Assembly: GCA_900470095.1 (NCBI GenBank)
Contig: UBZM01000063.1
Span: forward strand, 62,001 to 126,000
Direction of reading: 5' to 3'
DNA from: Hyphomicrobiales bacterium
GTDB lineage: Bacteria > Pseudomonadota > Alphaproteobacteria > Rhizobiales > Beijerinckiaceae
Length of the DNA: 64,000 nt
Both the position numbers and the translations under genes were made by a program. This document shows, piece by piece, positions 36,417-44,908 of this stretch; position 1 is the first letter of the stretch; each line of letters begins with the position of its first letter. The notes beneath the pieces are model-generated. The model worked only from the letters and a program-made list of their open reading frames with translations, had not been told where the DNA came from and did not search any database.

Positions 36417-37421
36417 ATGGCTCTGCCAGACTTTTCCATGCGCCAGTTGCTTGAAGCCGGCGCGCATTTCGGCCACCAGGCTCACCGCTGGAACCCGAAG
36501 ATGTCGCCGTATATCTACGGCACCCGCAACAACATCCATATCCTCGACCTGTCGCAGTCGGTGCCGATGCTCTCGCGCGCCCTGCAGGCCGTCAGCGACA
36601 CCGTGGCCCGTGGCGGCCGCGTCCTGTTCGTCGGCACCAAGCGTCAGGCGCAGGACTCGATCGCTGACGCCGCCAAACGTTCGGCGCAGTACTACGTCAA
36701 CTCCCGTTGGCTCGGCGGCATGCTGACCAACTGGAAGACCATCTCGGCCTCGATCCAGCGCCTGCGCAAGGTCGACGAGCTCCTGAATGGCGGCAGCACC
36801 GGCCTGACCAAGAAGGAGCGCCTGATGCTGGCGCGTGAACGCGACAAGCTCGAGAAGGCGCTCGGCGGCATCAAGGACATGGGCGGTACGCCCGACATGA
36901 TCTTCGTGATCGACACCAACAAGGAAGCGCTCGCGATCAAGGAGGCCCAGCGCCTCGGCATCCCGGTCGCCGCCATCGTCGACTCGAACTCGGATCCGGA
37001 TGGCATCACCTTCCCGGTGCCGGCCAATGACGACGCCGGCCGCGCTATCCAGCTCTATTGCGACCTGATCGCCCGTTCGGCCATCGACGGCATCTCGCGC
37101 GCCTCGGGCGACCATGGCATCGATCTCGGCGCTGCCGAGGCTCCGATCGTCGAGACGGCGATCATCGAGCCGGCCGCAGACGCAGCCCCGGTGTTCGAAC
37201 TGCTGACCGCGCCGCGCGGCGCGCCGGACGACTTCATGAAGCTCTCCGGCATGGGCCCGGAACTGGTTCAGAAGCTCAACGACGGCGGCCTGTTCCACTT
37301 CTGGCAGATCGCCGCGATGTCGCCGGCCGATGTCGCTAAGGTTGATTCCGAGCTGAAGCTCGGCGGCCGCATCGAGCGCGACGGCTGGGTTGCCCAGGCG
37401 CGCGATCTCGCCGAGGCCTGA
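36417..37421 (+). CDS. rpsB: 30S ribosomal protein uS2 with C-terminal HhH-like extension
   Basis: S2 sits between head and body of the 30S subunit and is needed to recruit S1. The first 225 or so residues are a full S2: [21 protein letters not shown], then [12 protein letters not shown] and the [15 protein letters not shown] stretch. The protein runs on to 334 residues. An acidic linker (about 235-265) leads to a helical module with [17 protein letters not shown] and [12 protein letters not shown]. This looks like the small helix-hairpin-helix unit also found at the ends of L21 and NuoE in Rhizobiales. GGAAGGA lies 11 bases before the ATG. Confidence 0.96.
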   Translation: MALPDFSMRQLLEAGAHFGHQAHRWNPKMSPYIYGTRNNIHILDLSQSVPMLSRALQAVSDTVARGGRVLFVGTKRQAQDSIADAAKRSAQYYVNSRWLGGMLTNWKTISASIQRLRKVDELLNGGSTGLTKKERLMLARERDKLEKALGGIKDMGGTPDMIFVIDTNKEALAIKEAQRLGIPVAAIVDSNSDPDGITFPVPANDDAGRAIQLYCDLIARSAIDGISRASGDHGIDLGAAEAPIVETAIIEPAADAAPVFELLTAPRGAPDDFMKLSGMGPELVQKLNDGGLFHFWQIAAMSPADVAKVDSELKLGGRIERDGWVAQARDLAEA

Positions 37422-37434
37422 GAGCACGCTCAGG

Positions 37435-37459
37435 GCGACGCGTCATCGGCGCGTCGCCT
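37435..37459 (+). repeat. Strong hairpin after rpsB
   Basis: A perfect 9-bp stem, GGCGACGCG with CGCGTCGCC, encloses a 7-base loop 13 bases after the rpsB stop. No T-run follows, so it is not a terminator by itself. With the next hairpin it forms a two-part structure between rpsB and tsf, perhaps protecting the rpsB message end from exonucleases. Confidence 0.65.
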
Positions 37460-37496
37460 CGGCAGCGCAGCAATGCGCGGCACATGAATGAAGTCA

Positions 37497-37530
37497 CGCC
37501 GACGGCCGGTCACGGAGCGTCGGCGTTTTC
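37497..37530 (+). terminator. Intrinsic terminator or attenuator between rpsB and tsf
   Basis: Arms ACGCCGACG and CGTCGGCGT form a perfect 9-bp stem around a 13-base loop, running straight into TTTT (37527-37530). As tsf begins only 97 bases later on the same strand, this is best read as a partial terminator. It would lower EF-Ts relative to S2 synthesis, or tsf may also have its own promoter. Confidence 0.6.
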
Positions 37531-37626
37531 CCTTCGCGCTATGGCGCGCTCTGAAATCGAAGAACGTGCCGTCGGCCGCCAGCGTCGTGTTGCGCAGGCC
37601 CGGCACATGACAGCAAGGAACGACAG

Positions 37627-38550
37627 ATGGCTGCGATCACCGCCGGCATGGTGAAGGAACTCCGCGACAAGACTGGCGCGGGCATGATGGATTGTAAGAC
37701 CGCGCTGGCCGCGACCGACGGCAACATCGAGGCCGCCATCGACTGGCTGCGTACCAAGGGCCTGGCCAAGGCTGCCAAGAAGGCCGGCCGCGTTGCCGCC
37801 GAAGGCCTGGTCGCCGTGGCCGTGTCCGAGAATCGCGGCGTCGTCGCCGAGGTGAACTCCGAGACCGACTTTGTTGCGCGCAACCTCGAATTCCAGGCGC
37901 TCGCCCGTACGATCGCCGACGTCTCGCTGGAGCGCGGCGGCGACGTCGAGGCGCTGCTCGCCCATCACTATCCGGGCGGCGGCACCGTCGCTGACGCCAT
38001 CGCCAATGCCATCGCCACGATTGGCGAGAACATGACCCTGCGCCGCGTCGCCGAGGTCAAGGTCAGCGCCGGCGTCATCGGCCATTACGTCCACGGCTCG
38101 GTCGCCGATGGGCTCGGCAAGATCGGCGTCATCGTCGGTCTCGAGACGACCGGCAAGGGCGAGGAGCTCGCAGCCCTCGGTCGTCAGCTTGCCATGCACG
38201 TCGCCGCCACCAATCCGGTCGCGCTCGATCTCGCTTCGGTCGATCCGGCGATCCTGGAGCGTGAGAAGGCGATCCTGGCCGAGAAGAATGCCGGCAAGCC
38301 CGCCAACGTGCTCGAGAAGATCACCGAGAGCGGCCTGAAGAGCTACGCCAAGGAATACTGCCTGCTTGAGCAGGCCTATATCCATGACGGCTCGAAGTCC
38401 GTCGCTCAGGTGCTGAAGGAAGCGGAGGGCAAGGTCGGTGCTCCGGTCAAGCTGACGGGCTTTGCTCGCTTCGCGCTCGGCGAGGGCATCGAGAAGGAAG
38501 AGACCGATTTCGCTGCCGAAGTCGCTGCGGCCGGTGGCACGACGGGCTGA
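37627..38550 (+). CDS. tsf: Elongation factor Ts
   Basis: EF-Ts recycles EF-Tu by expelling GDP. The 307-residue protein begins with the UBA-like module, with [19 protein letters not shown] and the [17 protein letters not shown] segment. The core carries [12 protein letters not shown], the TDFV motif that contacts EF-Tu. Two core subdomains follow, with the family's [14 protein letters not shown] ending. It is separated from rpsB by two hairpins and followed by a textbook terminator, so it can be controlled as its own unit. Confidence 0.96.
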   Translation: MAAITAGMVKELRDKTGAGMMDCKTALAATDGNIEAAIDWLRTKGLAKAAKKAGRVAAEGLVAVAVSENRGVVAEVNSETDFVARNLEFQALARTIADVSLERGGDVEALLAHHYPGGGTVADAIANAIATIGENMTLRRVAEVKVSAGVIGHYVHGSVADGLGKIGVIVGLETTGKGEELAALGRQLAMHVAATNPVALDLASVDPAILEREKAILAEKNAGKPANVLEKITESGLKSYAKEYCLLEQAYIHDGSKSVAQVLKEAEGKVGAPVKLTGFARFALGEGIEKEETDFAAEVAAAGGTTG

Positions 38551-38571
38551 GAAGCCGGTTGATAGGATCTG

Positions 38572-38601
38572 AAAAAGGCCGCGCTCTGCGCGGCCTTTTT
38601 T
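38572..38601 (+). terminator. Intrinsic terminator after tsf
   Basis: An AAAAA run, the 8-bp stem GGCCGCGC / GCGCGGCC with a 3-base TCT loop, and a run of six T form a classic terminator 21 bases after the tsf stop. The A and T runs can pair to lengthen the stem, so it may work in both directions. It marks the boundary between rpsB-tsf and pyrH. Confidence 0.95.
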
Positions 38602-38656
38602 GTAAGAAGACGATGTTGGTGCCGAATCGCGCCGTCCCAGTCCATGGAGAAAGCCG

Positions 38657-39364
38657 GTGAGACCCAAACGCGTTCTTGTGAAGCTCTCCGGCGAAGCCCT
38701 TGCGGGGAATGCAGGATCCGGCCTCGACGGTACGACTCTGACGGCGCTCGCCGCCGATATCGCGAAGGCAGCGCATGAAGGTGTCGAGATTGCGATCGTC
38801 GTCGGCGGCGGCAATTTCTTTCGCGGTGTCCAGGGCTTGAACAAGGGCCTCGACCGACCAAGCGCCGACTCGATCGGTATGCTCGGCACCGTGATGAACG
38901 CGCTCGCGCTCGAGCATGCCATCGAGATTGCCGGCGCCCCAGCCCGCGCGATGTCGGCTGTGCCCATGCCCTCGCTCTGCGAGAGCTATGCGCGCCGGCG
39001 CGCGCTCGATCATCTCAGCCATGGCAAGGTCGTCATCCTTGGCGGCGGCACGGGCAATCCCTATTTCACCACCGATACCGGAGCGGCCCTTCGGGCGGCC
39101 GAGCTCGACTGCCAGCAATTGCTGAAGGCGACGCAGGTCGACGGCGTCTACACCGCCGATCCGAAGAAGGATCCAAACGCCAAGCGCTACGAAAGCCTGA
39201 CCCATGCCGAGGCGATCAGGCATGATCTCAAGGTGATGGACACGGCTGCCTTCGCGCTGGCGCGCGACGCCGGGCTGACCATCGTTGTGTTCTCGATCGC
39301 CGAAACCGGCGCGCTTGCGGCCGTTCTGCGCGGCGAGGGCAGGGCGACCTATGTGACGCCCTGA
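38657..39364 (+). CDS. pyrH: UMP kinase
   Basis: PyrH is the hexameric bacterial UMP kinase of the amino-acid kinase family, converting UMP to UDP. The 235-residue protein starts at a GTG (38657) with GGAGAAAG upstream and reads MRPKRVLVKLSGEAL. It has VVGGGNFFRG, NALALEHAIE and GGTGNPYFTTDTGAALRA, the loops that bind nucleotide. The TAxD-type region reads DGVYTADPKKDPNAKRY. It leads to frr in the usual order, but a minus-strand VOC gene intervenes. Confidence 0.96.
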   Translation: MRPKRVLVKLSGEALAGNAGSGLDGTTLTALAADIAKAAHEGVEIAIVVGGGNFFRGVQGLNKGLDRPSADSIGMLGTVMNALALEHAIEIAGAPARAMSAVPMPSLCESYARRRALDHLSHGKVVILGGGTGNPYFTTDTGAALRAAELDCQQLLKATQVDGVYTADPKKDPNAKRYESLTHAEAIRHDLKVMDTAAFALARDAGLTIVVFSIAETGALAAVLRGEGRATYVTP

Positions 39365-39392
39365 TCCTCGGGTTCCATTGCGGCAACACGAC

Positions 39393-39806
39393 TCAGTAGT
39401 TCGGCCAGATCCCCGGCGTCATCAATTCCAGCAGGTGGCCGTCGGGATCACGGAAATAGATGCTGCTTCCGCCGCGATCCCAGCTCATCCGGCCCTCGAT
39501 ATCGATCCCGTGCTGCTGGAGCCGCTCTTCCCAGGCCGTGAGTTCGCTGGTGTCGATCGCGAAGCAGATATGGAGAGGGCCATGACCGTCATGCGGCGGA
39601 ATATTGCCGTTGGCTGATGATTGGGTGTGGAGGGATTGCCCCCGGAGGAAGAGCAGAAGCACACTTTCTCCGCCGACATCGTAGGCGAACAACGTCCTGG
39701 TCTGCAGCATCGGCTTCAAGCCGAGCTTGGTCTCGTAGAAAGTCTGCGCGCGATCGAGATCTTCGACATAGAGTGCGGTTTCAATGATGCGGTTCAGACG
39801 GGGCAC
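39393..39806 (-). CDS. VOC (glyoxalase-like) superfamily protein
   Basis: A 137-residue protein of the glyoxalase/bleomycin-resistance fold. The first half has ETALYVEDLDRAQTFYETKLGL and the second half PLHICFAIDTSELTAWEERL, then SSIYFRDPDGHLLELMTPG. His and Glu residues at the expected metal positions (HICF, LLEL) are present. I place the start at a GTG at 39806 with AGGA upstream; a GTG at 39851 would add 15 residues. It is oriented against pyrH and frr, in an otherwise conserved block, so it looks like an insertion. Substrate unknown. Confidence 0.8.
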   Translation of the reverse strand: MPRLNRIIETALYVEDLDRAQTFYETKLGLKPMLQTRTLFAYDVGGESVLLLFLRGQSLHTQSSANGNIPPHDGHGPLHICFAIDTSELTAWEERLQQHGIDIEGRMSWDRGGSSIYFRDPDGHLLELMTPGIWPNY

Positions 39807-40060
39807 GTGGTTGTTCCTCAGAGCTTGCTCGAACCCGGCCGATGACGTCACGACGGAGGCCCGACCTTCAAACTAGGAAGCGTCGCGTGGTCTTGCCACT
39901 GTCTCCGATCGTCCGTGCGCCATGCCCGTCCTGCATCTGGAGGATTTTCCCTTGCAGATTGTCCCGGGAAGGTGCTGTTGGAGTATGAAATCCTTGACCC
40001 TGAGCGGGGCCGCGGCCATGGTCGCGCCGGTTTTCGATTATCTGCAAGGTCTTGACTAAA

Positions 40061-40624
40061 ATGGCCCAGACGACATTCGACCTCGCCGACGTAAAGCGTC
40101 GGATGCAGGGTGCAGTGCAATCCTTCAGGAGCGATCTCGCCTCCCTGCGCACCGGCCGCGCGTCCGCCAACGTTCTCGATCCGATCCAGGTCGAGGCCTA
40201 TGGCGCGCGTACGCCCTTGACCCAACTTGCCACGGTTAGCGTGCCTGAGGCGCGCCTGCTCAGTGTTCAGGTCTGGGACCGCAGCATGGTCCAAGCCGTG
40301 GAGAAGGCGATCCGCGAATCCGATCTCGGCCTCAACCCCCAGACCGAGGGGCAGGTGCTGCGCATCCGGATTCCGGAGCTGAACGAGCAGCGCCGCAAGG
40401 AGATGGTCAAGGTCGCCCATAAATATGCCGAGGAATCCAAGATCGCCGTGCGCCATGTCCGGCGCGACGGCATCGATGTGATCAAGAAGCTCGAAAAGGA
40501 CGGTCATCTGACCAAGGATGATGTGACGCGCGAGTCGGATCAGGTCCAGAAGGCCACAGACCAGCATATCGCCGAAATCGATCAGGCGCTGGCGGCGAAG
40601 GAAAAGGAAATCCTGCACGTCTGA
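40061..40624 (+). CDS. frr: Ribosome recycling factor
   Basis: RRF splits post-termination ribosomes with EF-G. The 187-residue protein begins [17 protein letters not shown] and shows the family's [20 protein letters not shown], the [12 protein letters not shown] strand and the [19 protein letters not shown] helix. The ATG at 40061 gives normal length. A TTG three codons earlier is in frame but less likely, and AAGG lies about 12 bases before the ATG. It heads the frr-uppS-cdsA-dxr-rseP run, with a divergent gap of about 250 bases to the VOC gene. Confidence 0.96.
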   Translation: MAQTTFDLADVKRRMQGAVQSFRSDLASLRTGRASANVLDPIQVEAYGARTPLTQLATVSVPEARLLSVQVWDRSMVQAVEKAIRESDLGLNPQTEGQVLRIRIPELNEQRRKEMVKVAHKYAEESKIAVRHVRRDGIDVIKKLEKDGHLTKDDVTRESDQVQKATDQHIAEIDQALAAKEKEILHV

Positions 40625-40691
40625 TCCTGTCGCCCGGCGGGTTTGAGCCGCTGGCAAGGGTTCGGGACGCAACGCCGAAAGAGGCACGAGA

Positions 40692-41453
40692 ATGTCAGCA
40701 GGCCAGCGTCCGGGTGTCCAGGCTGCAGGGCCCTCCCATGTCGCAGTGATCATGGATGGCAACGGGCGCTGGGCTCAGTTGCGCGGTCTGCCGCGACATG
40801 AAGGGCATCGGCGCGGGCTGGAGGCCTTGCGCCGTACTGTGCGGAACGCCAGCGATCTCGGCATCGAGATTCTGACGGTCTACAGTTTCTCGACAGAGAA
40901 CTGGCGCCGGCCCGCTGCCGAAGTCTCGTTTCTGATGACGCTGCTCAAGCATTTCATCGAGAAGGATCTGACCGAGCTCGGTGCGGCCGGCGTGCGTGTC
41001 CGTGTTATTGGGGGCAGGACCGATCTGGCACCCGATCTGCGCCGGCTGGTCGAGCATGCCGAGGCGACCACGCGCGACAACACGGGAATGACGCTCGTCG
41101 TCGCCTTCAACTACGGCTCGCGCGACGAGATCGTCCGAGCGGCGCGCCGACTGGCCTCGGATGTTGCTGCGGGCCGTATCGACGCCGGTGCGATTGATGA
41201 GAGCAGCCTATCCGAGCGGCTCGATACCGCCGATCTGCCTGATCCCGAACTTGTCATCCGCACGTCGGGTGAGACGCGAATCTCAAATTTTCTACTGTGG
41301 CAGGCCGCCTATGCAGAATTCGTGTTCACCCCGGTACTCTGGCCGGATTTCGATCGTGCTGCGTTGGAAGAGGCGCTGACTGAGTATCGCCGCCGCGAAC
41401 GCCGTTTCGGCGGTGTGTCGGAACCATCCGGCCGCAATGTGGGCGTAGCGTGA
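40692..41453 (+). CDS. uppS: Undecaprenyl diphosphate synthase
   Basis: UppS condenses isopentenyl-PP onto farnesyl-PP to give the C55 lipid carrier of peptidoglycan and LPS sugars. The 253 residues show [16 protein letters not shown] with the catalytic Asp22, the [10 protein letters not shown] basic patch, [14 protein letters not shown] and the late [15 protein letters not shown] and [15 protein letters not shown] motifs. Its TGA overlaps the GTG of cdsA by four bases, so translation is coupled. Confidence 0.96.
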   Translation: MSAGQRPGVQAAGPSHVAVIMDGNGRWAQLRGLPRHEGHRRGLEALRRTVRNASDLGIEILTVYSFSTENWRRPAAEVSFLMTLLKHFIEKDLTELGAAGVRVRVIGGRTDLAPDLRRLVEHAEATTRDNTGMTLVVAFNYGSRDEIVRAARRLASDVAAGRIDAGAIDESSLSERLDTADLPDPELVIRTSGETRISNFLLWQAAYAEFVFTPVLWPDFDRAALEEALTEYRRRERRFGGVSEPSGRNVGVA

Positions 41454-42280
41454 GTGACGAACCTTCCGGCAGTCCGGCTGCCGGCCCGAGCGAACTGAAG
41501 CTGCGTATCGCATCCGCGCTGGTGCTGGCTGCGGGCATTGTCGCCGCGACATTTGTCGGAGGCTGGCCGTTCAGACTCATCTGGGCGCTTGCTGCCGGGT
41601 TGGTCGCCTATGAATGGCTCGCGATCGTCAGCCGCCGGAATGCGGTGCCCGCAGGCATCGGCGTTACGATTGCCGGTCTGGCGCTCGGCCTCGCTCCGAT
41701 CAACCCGGTGGCGCTTGCTGGTGTTTCGGCCTTCGCGGCTTTCTTTGGGGCCGTCCTGACCCCGTTCCTCGAAAGGCGGGGTTGGCTGGAAGCCTGCGGT
41801 GTCGCCTATGCGCTCGCCTTTGCCCTGATCACGCCAGCGCTGCGCGCACTTCCGGAATTCGGGTTTGCTGTGATCATCTGGACCTTCGCGGTCTGCTGGC
41901 TGACCGATATTGCCGCCTATTTTACGGGCCGCGCCCTTGGTGGTCCGAAGCTGATGCCCGCAATCAGTCCGAAGAAGACTTGGTCCGGCGCGCTCGGCGG
42001 AACGGCTGCCGGCACGCTTGGCGGCTACGCCGTCTGGGTGCTGACCCCGGGAGCGACGGCAGCCGCTGGTCCAGCCTTCGTGATTGCCGCGTCGCTCTTG
42101 GCCTCGATCGTGAGTCAGGCTGGCGATCTCTTTGAATCTGCGGTCAAACGCCGCTTTGGTACCAAGGATTCGAGCAAGCTGATCCCGGGCCATGGTGGCT
42201 TTTTCGATCGGCTTGATGGCTACTGGGCCGTCTTGGTCCTTGTTGGTGTTGCACTGTTCCTGGCGCACCTGGAGTTCTGA
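41450..42280 (+). CDS. cdsA: Phosphatidate cytidylyltransferase
   Basis: CdsA makes CDP-diacylglycerol, precursor of all phospholipids, in the inner membrane. The 276-residue product has about seven hydrophobic spans and the C-terminal family signature. Its parts are [16 protein letters not shown], then [15 protein letters not shown] and [33 protein letters not shown] sequence read in pieces ([26 protein letters not shown]). It starts at a GTG overlapping the uppS stop. dxr follows after 7 bases. Confidence 0.94.
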   Translation: MSDEPSGSPAAGPSELKLRIASALVLAAGIVAATFVGGWPFRLIWALAAGLVAYEWLAIVSRRNAVPAGIGVTIAGLALGLAPINPVALAGVSAFAAFFGAVLTPFLERRGWLEACGVAYALAFALITPALRALPEFGFAVIIWTFAVCWLTDIAAYFTGRALGGPKLMPAISPKKTWSGALGGTAAGTLGGYAVWVLTPGATAAAGPAFVIAASLLASIVSQAGDLFESAVKRRFGTKDSSKLIPGHGGFFDRLDGYWAVLVLVGVALFLAHLEF

Positions 42281-42287
42281 CGACGTC

Positions 42288-43466
42288 ATGCGCCGTCTCG
42301 TCACTCTGCTTGGAGCCACGGGCTCCATCGGCCGGTCGACGCGTGATGTCGTCGCGGAGAATCCTGATCGCCTGAAGATCGATGTCGTGGTTGGCGGCCG
42401 GGACGCAGCCGGCCTTGCTCGGGTGGCCGTCGAGACCGGTGCGCGCTTTGCCGCCCTGGCCGATGACGCAGGGGGCGACGCTCTGGCGCAGGCCCTGGCT
42501 GGCAGCGGCATTGGCAGTGGGGCGGGCCGCCAGGCCATTCTCGATGCCGTCGCGATGCCGAGCGATATCGTCGTCAGTGCCATAGCCGGAGCGGCCGGGC
42601 TGGAGGCAACCTTCGCAGCCTTGACGCCGGGCCGCGTGATTGCGCTGGCCAATAAAGAGAGTCTGGTTTGTGCCGGGGCCGCCGTGATGGCGCGGGCCAG
42701 GGCGGTGGGAGCGCATGTTCTTCCGCTCGATTCGGAGCATAATGCTCTCTTCCAGGCGCTTGGAGCCGAGCCCATCTCGGCGATCCGTTCCATGACGCTG
42801 ACGGCATCGGGGGGGCCGTTCCGCACCTGGTCTGCAGAACGCATTGCAGCTGCCAAGCCGGAGCAGGCTCTGGCGCACCCGAATTATGCAATGGGCGCCA
42901 AGATCACGATCGACTCCGCCAGCATGATGAACAAGGGCCTTGAACTGATCGAGGCCTATTTCCTGTTCGGGCTGAACCATGATCAGCTCGAGGTTCTGGT
43001 GCATCCCCAGCAGATCGTGCATGGCCTCGTCACCTTCCGCGATGGCTCGGTCACGGCGGGCATGGCTGTTCCGGATATGCGGGTTGCCGCCGCGCATTGT
43101 CTCGGTGTCGATGGCCGCCTGGATGCGCCGGCCACGCGCTTTGTCGATCTTGTGACGACCGCTCCCCTGGCCTTCGAGCGCCCTGATCTTGCCCGCTTTC
43201 CGGCGCTTGCTCTAGCAATTGCAGCGTTGAAGACCGGAGGCGCGGTGCCGGCCATCCTCAATGCCGCCAATGAAGTCGCGGTCGAGGCTTTTCTTGCCGG
43301 ACGAATCAGCTTTCCCGGCATCCCGGCTCTCGTCGATGCCGTCTGCAGCGGGTTCGGTGCCGGCATCGGGGCGCCGGTCGATATTGAAGCTGCCCTTGCT
43401 ATTGACCATGAGGCGAGAAACCGCGCTCGCCTCCTCTTGTCGAGGGGCACCTTCACTGTCACGTAA
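42288..43466 (+). CDS. dxr: 1-deoxy-D-xylulose 5-phosphate reductoisomerase
   Basis: Dxr commits DXP to the MEP isoprenoid route using NADPH. From MRRLVTLLGATGSIGRST it has 392 residues. The Rossmann motif LGATGSIG, IALANKESLV, the metal/substrate stretch LPLDSEHNALFQ, and TASGGPF are all present, with KITIDSASMMNKGLELIEA later. An in-frame ATG upstream at 42192 lies in cdsA and is not used. DXP also feeds PdxA's pathway and isoprenoids feed UppS, so three genes of the window draw on this branch. Confidence 0.95.
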   Translation: MRRLVTLLGATGSIGRSTRDVVAENPDRLKIDVVVGGRDAAGLARVAVETGARFAALADDAGGDALAQALAGSGIGSGAGRQAILDAVAMPSDIVVSAIAGAAGLEATFAALTPGRVIALANKESLVCAGAAVMARARAVGAHVLPLDSEHNALFQALGAEPISAIRSMTLTASGGPFRTWSAERIAAAKPEQALAHPNYAMGAKITIDSASMMNKGLELIEAYFLFGLNHDQLEVLVHPQQIVHGLVTFRDGSVTAGMAVPDMRVAAAHCLGVDGRLDAPATRFVDLVTTAPLAFERPDLARFPALALAIAALKTGGAVPAILNAANEVAVEAFLAGRISFPGIPALVDAVCSGFGAGIGAPVDIEAALAIDHEARNRARLLLSRGTFTVT

Positions 43467-43489
43467 GGGGCAGGGATCGGGAGAATTTT

Positions 43490-44641
43490 ATGGATATTGC
43501 AGCGACCGTCTGGAACTCGGGCAGCTTCCTGCTCAGTTACCTGGTGCCGTTCCTGTTTGTCCTGACCATCGTTGTTTTCGTGCACGAGCTCGGGCACTTC
43601 CTCGTCGGTCGTTGGTGCGGCGTCGACGTGAAAGTGTTCTCGATTGGCTTCGGCCGCGAGATTTTCGGATTCGTTGACAAACACGGCACGCGCTGGCGCT
43701 TCGCGCTGATCCCACTCGGCGGCTATGTGAAGTTCTCCGGTGACGCGGATCCCTCGAGCTCCGCAGCCGATAGCGCTGAAGTCGAGCGCATGACGGCGGA
43801 ACAGCGAGCGCGTTCCTTCCCGGCTCAATCGATCGCTGAACGGGTGGCGATCGTCGCGGCCGGCCCGATTGCCAATTTCGTACTGGCCATCCTCATCTTT
43901 GCCGGGACCGTCTACGCCTTCGGTCGCCCGGTCCTGACGCCCCGGGTCGAGCAGGTGATTGCCGGGAAGGCCGCTGAGCGCGCAGGTCTGCTCGCCGGGG
44001 ACGTTGTCCTGACGATCGACGGCAAGCAGATCCGCAGCTTCAGCGACATGCAAAGAGTGGTCTCGACACACCCGAACGAGACCCTTTCGGTGACGGTCGA
44101 TCGCGCGGGCACCATGGTGACCCTGCCTGTCACGCCTGATCTGAACGAGACATCGACGGCGCTCGGCAAACAGCGCATTGGCGTTATCGGGGTCCAGGCT
44201 TCCCGCCGGGCCGAGGACTGGACGACCCAGCATTACAGCCTCGGTGAAGCCGTGAAGGTTGGATTCTCCGAGACCTGGTTCGTGGTCGACCGGACCTATG
44301 ACTATCTGTCCAAATTGATTAGCGGGCGTGAATCGACGGATCAGCTTTCTGGGCCGATCCGCATCGCCCAGGTTTCCGGGATGGTTGCTTCCAATGGAGG
44401 CCTGCTCGCGCTGATCAATCTTGCGGCGATTCTCTCGGTCTCGATCGGCCTGATGAACCTGTTGCCGGTTCCGATGCTCGATGGCGGACATCTGATGTTC
44501 TATGCGATCGAGGCTCTCCGCGGCCGCCCCTTGAGCGAGCGCGCCCAGGAAATCGGCTTTCGGGTCGGCTTTGGGCTGGTCCTGATGCTGATGCTCTTCG
44601 TGACCTGGAATGACATCGTCCACGTCCACTCGCGTCTGTAG
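43490..44641 (+). CDS. rseP: Site-2 protease RseP
   Basis: RseP is an inner-membrane zinc protease that cleaves anti-sigma factors and leftover signal peptides within the membrane. The 383-residue protein has the HExxH site in VFVHELGHFLVG (His32, Glu33, His36) in its first span, and the second metal motif NLLPVPMLDGGHLMF. One PDZ domain lies near 130-210, including GLLAGDVVLTIDGKQI. E. coli RseP has two PDZ domains; a single one is usual in alphaproteobacteria. It precedes bamA with a 267-base gap. Confidence 0.93.
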   Translation: MDIAATVWNSGSFLLSYLVPFLFVLTIVVFVHELGHFLVGRWCGVDVKVFSIGFGREIFGFVDKHGTRWRFALIPLGGYVKFSGDADPSSSAADSAEVERMTAEQRARSFPAQSIAERVAIVAAGPIANFVLAILIFAGTVYAFGRPVLTPRVEQVIAGKAAERAGLLAGDVVLTIDGKQIRSFSDMQRVVSTHPNETLSVTVDRAGTMVTLPVTPDLNETSTALGKQRIGVIGVQASRRAEDWTTQHYSLGEAVKVGFSETWFVVDRTYDYLSKLISGRESTDQLSGPIRIAQVSGMVASNGGLLALINLAAILSVSIGLMNLLPVPMLDGGHLMFYAIEALRGRPLSERAQEIGFRVGFGLVLMLMLFVTWNDIVHVHSRL

Positions 44642-44753
44642 ACTCCGACTGGCAAGCCCACGAATGCTGTGACCTGCGGCAAGGTTCGTTGCCGATAGGC
44701 CAAAAGCTGCGTCGAATCGGGCGCTTTGCTCAGGGCGCGTGGCCTCCTGGCAA

Positions 44754-44805
44754 CGACGAGGTTAAAAATAATTTGTTAACGACAATGTTCGTTTGCACCT
44801 CGTCG
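44754..44805. repeat. 9-bp inverted repeat flanking an AT-rich patch upstream of bamA
   Basis: CGACGAGGT (44754-44762) and ACCTCGTCG (44797-44805) are perfect complements separated by 34 bases that are unusually AT-rich for this genome. The right arm ends about 100 bases before the bamA ATG. It could be the stem of a leader RNA, a terminator-like structure for rseP without a T-run, or an operator around a promoter. Confidence 0.5.
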
Positions 44806-44908
44806 GAAACTTTGTAGAAGCGATTGGTCTGCAATGTCGCCATGCACCTGCCCAAAGGCAGGTGTCCCCGGTTGGGGTGGTGACCTACTAAATGGAATAG
44901 GCGACCCG

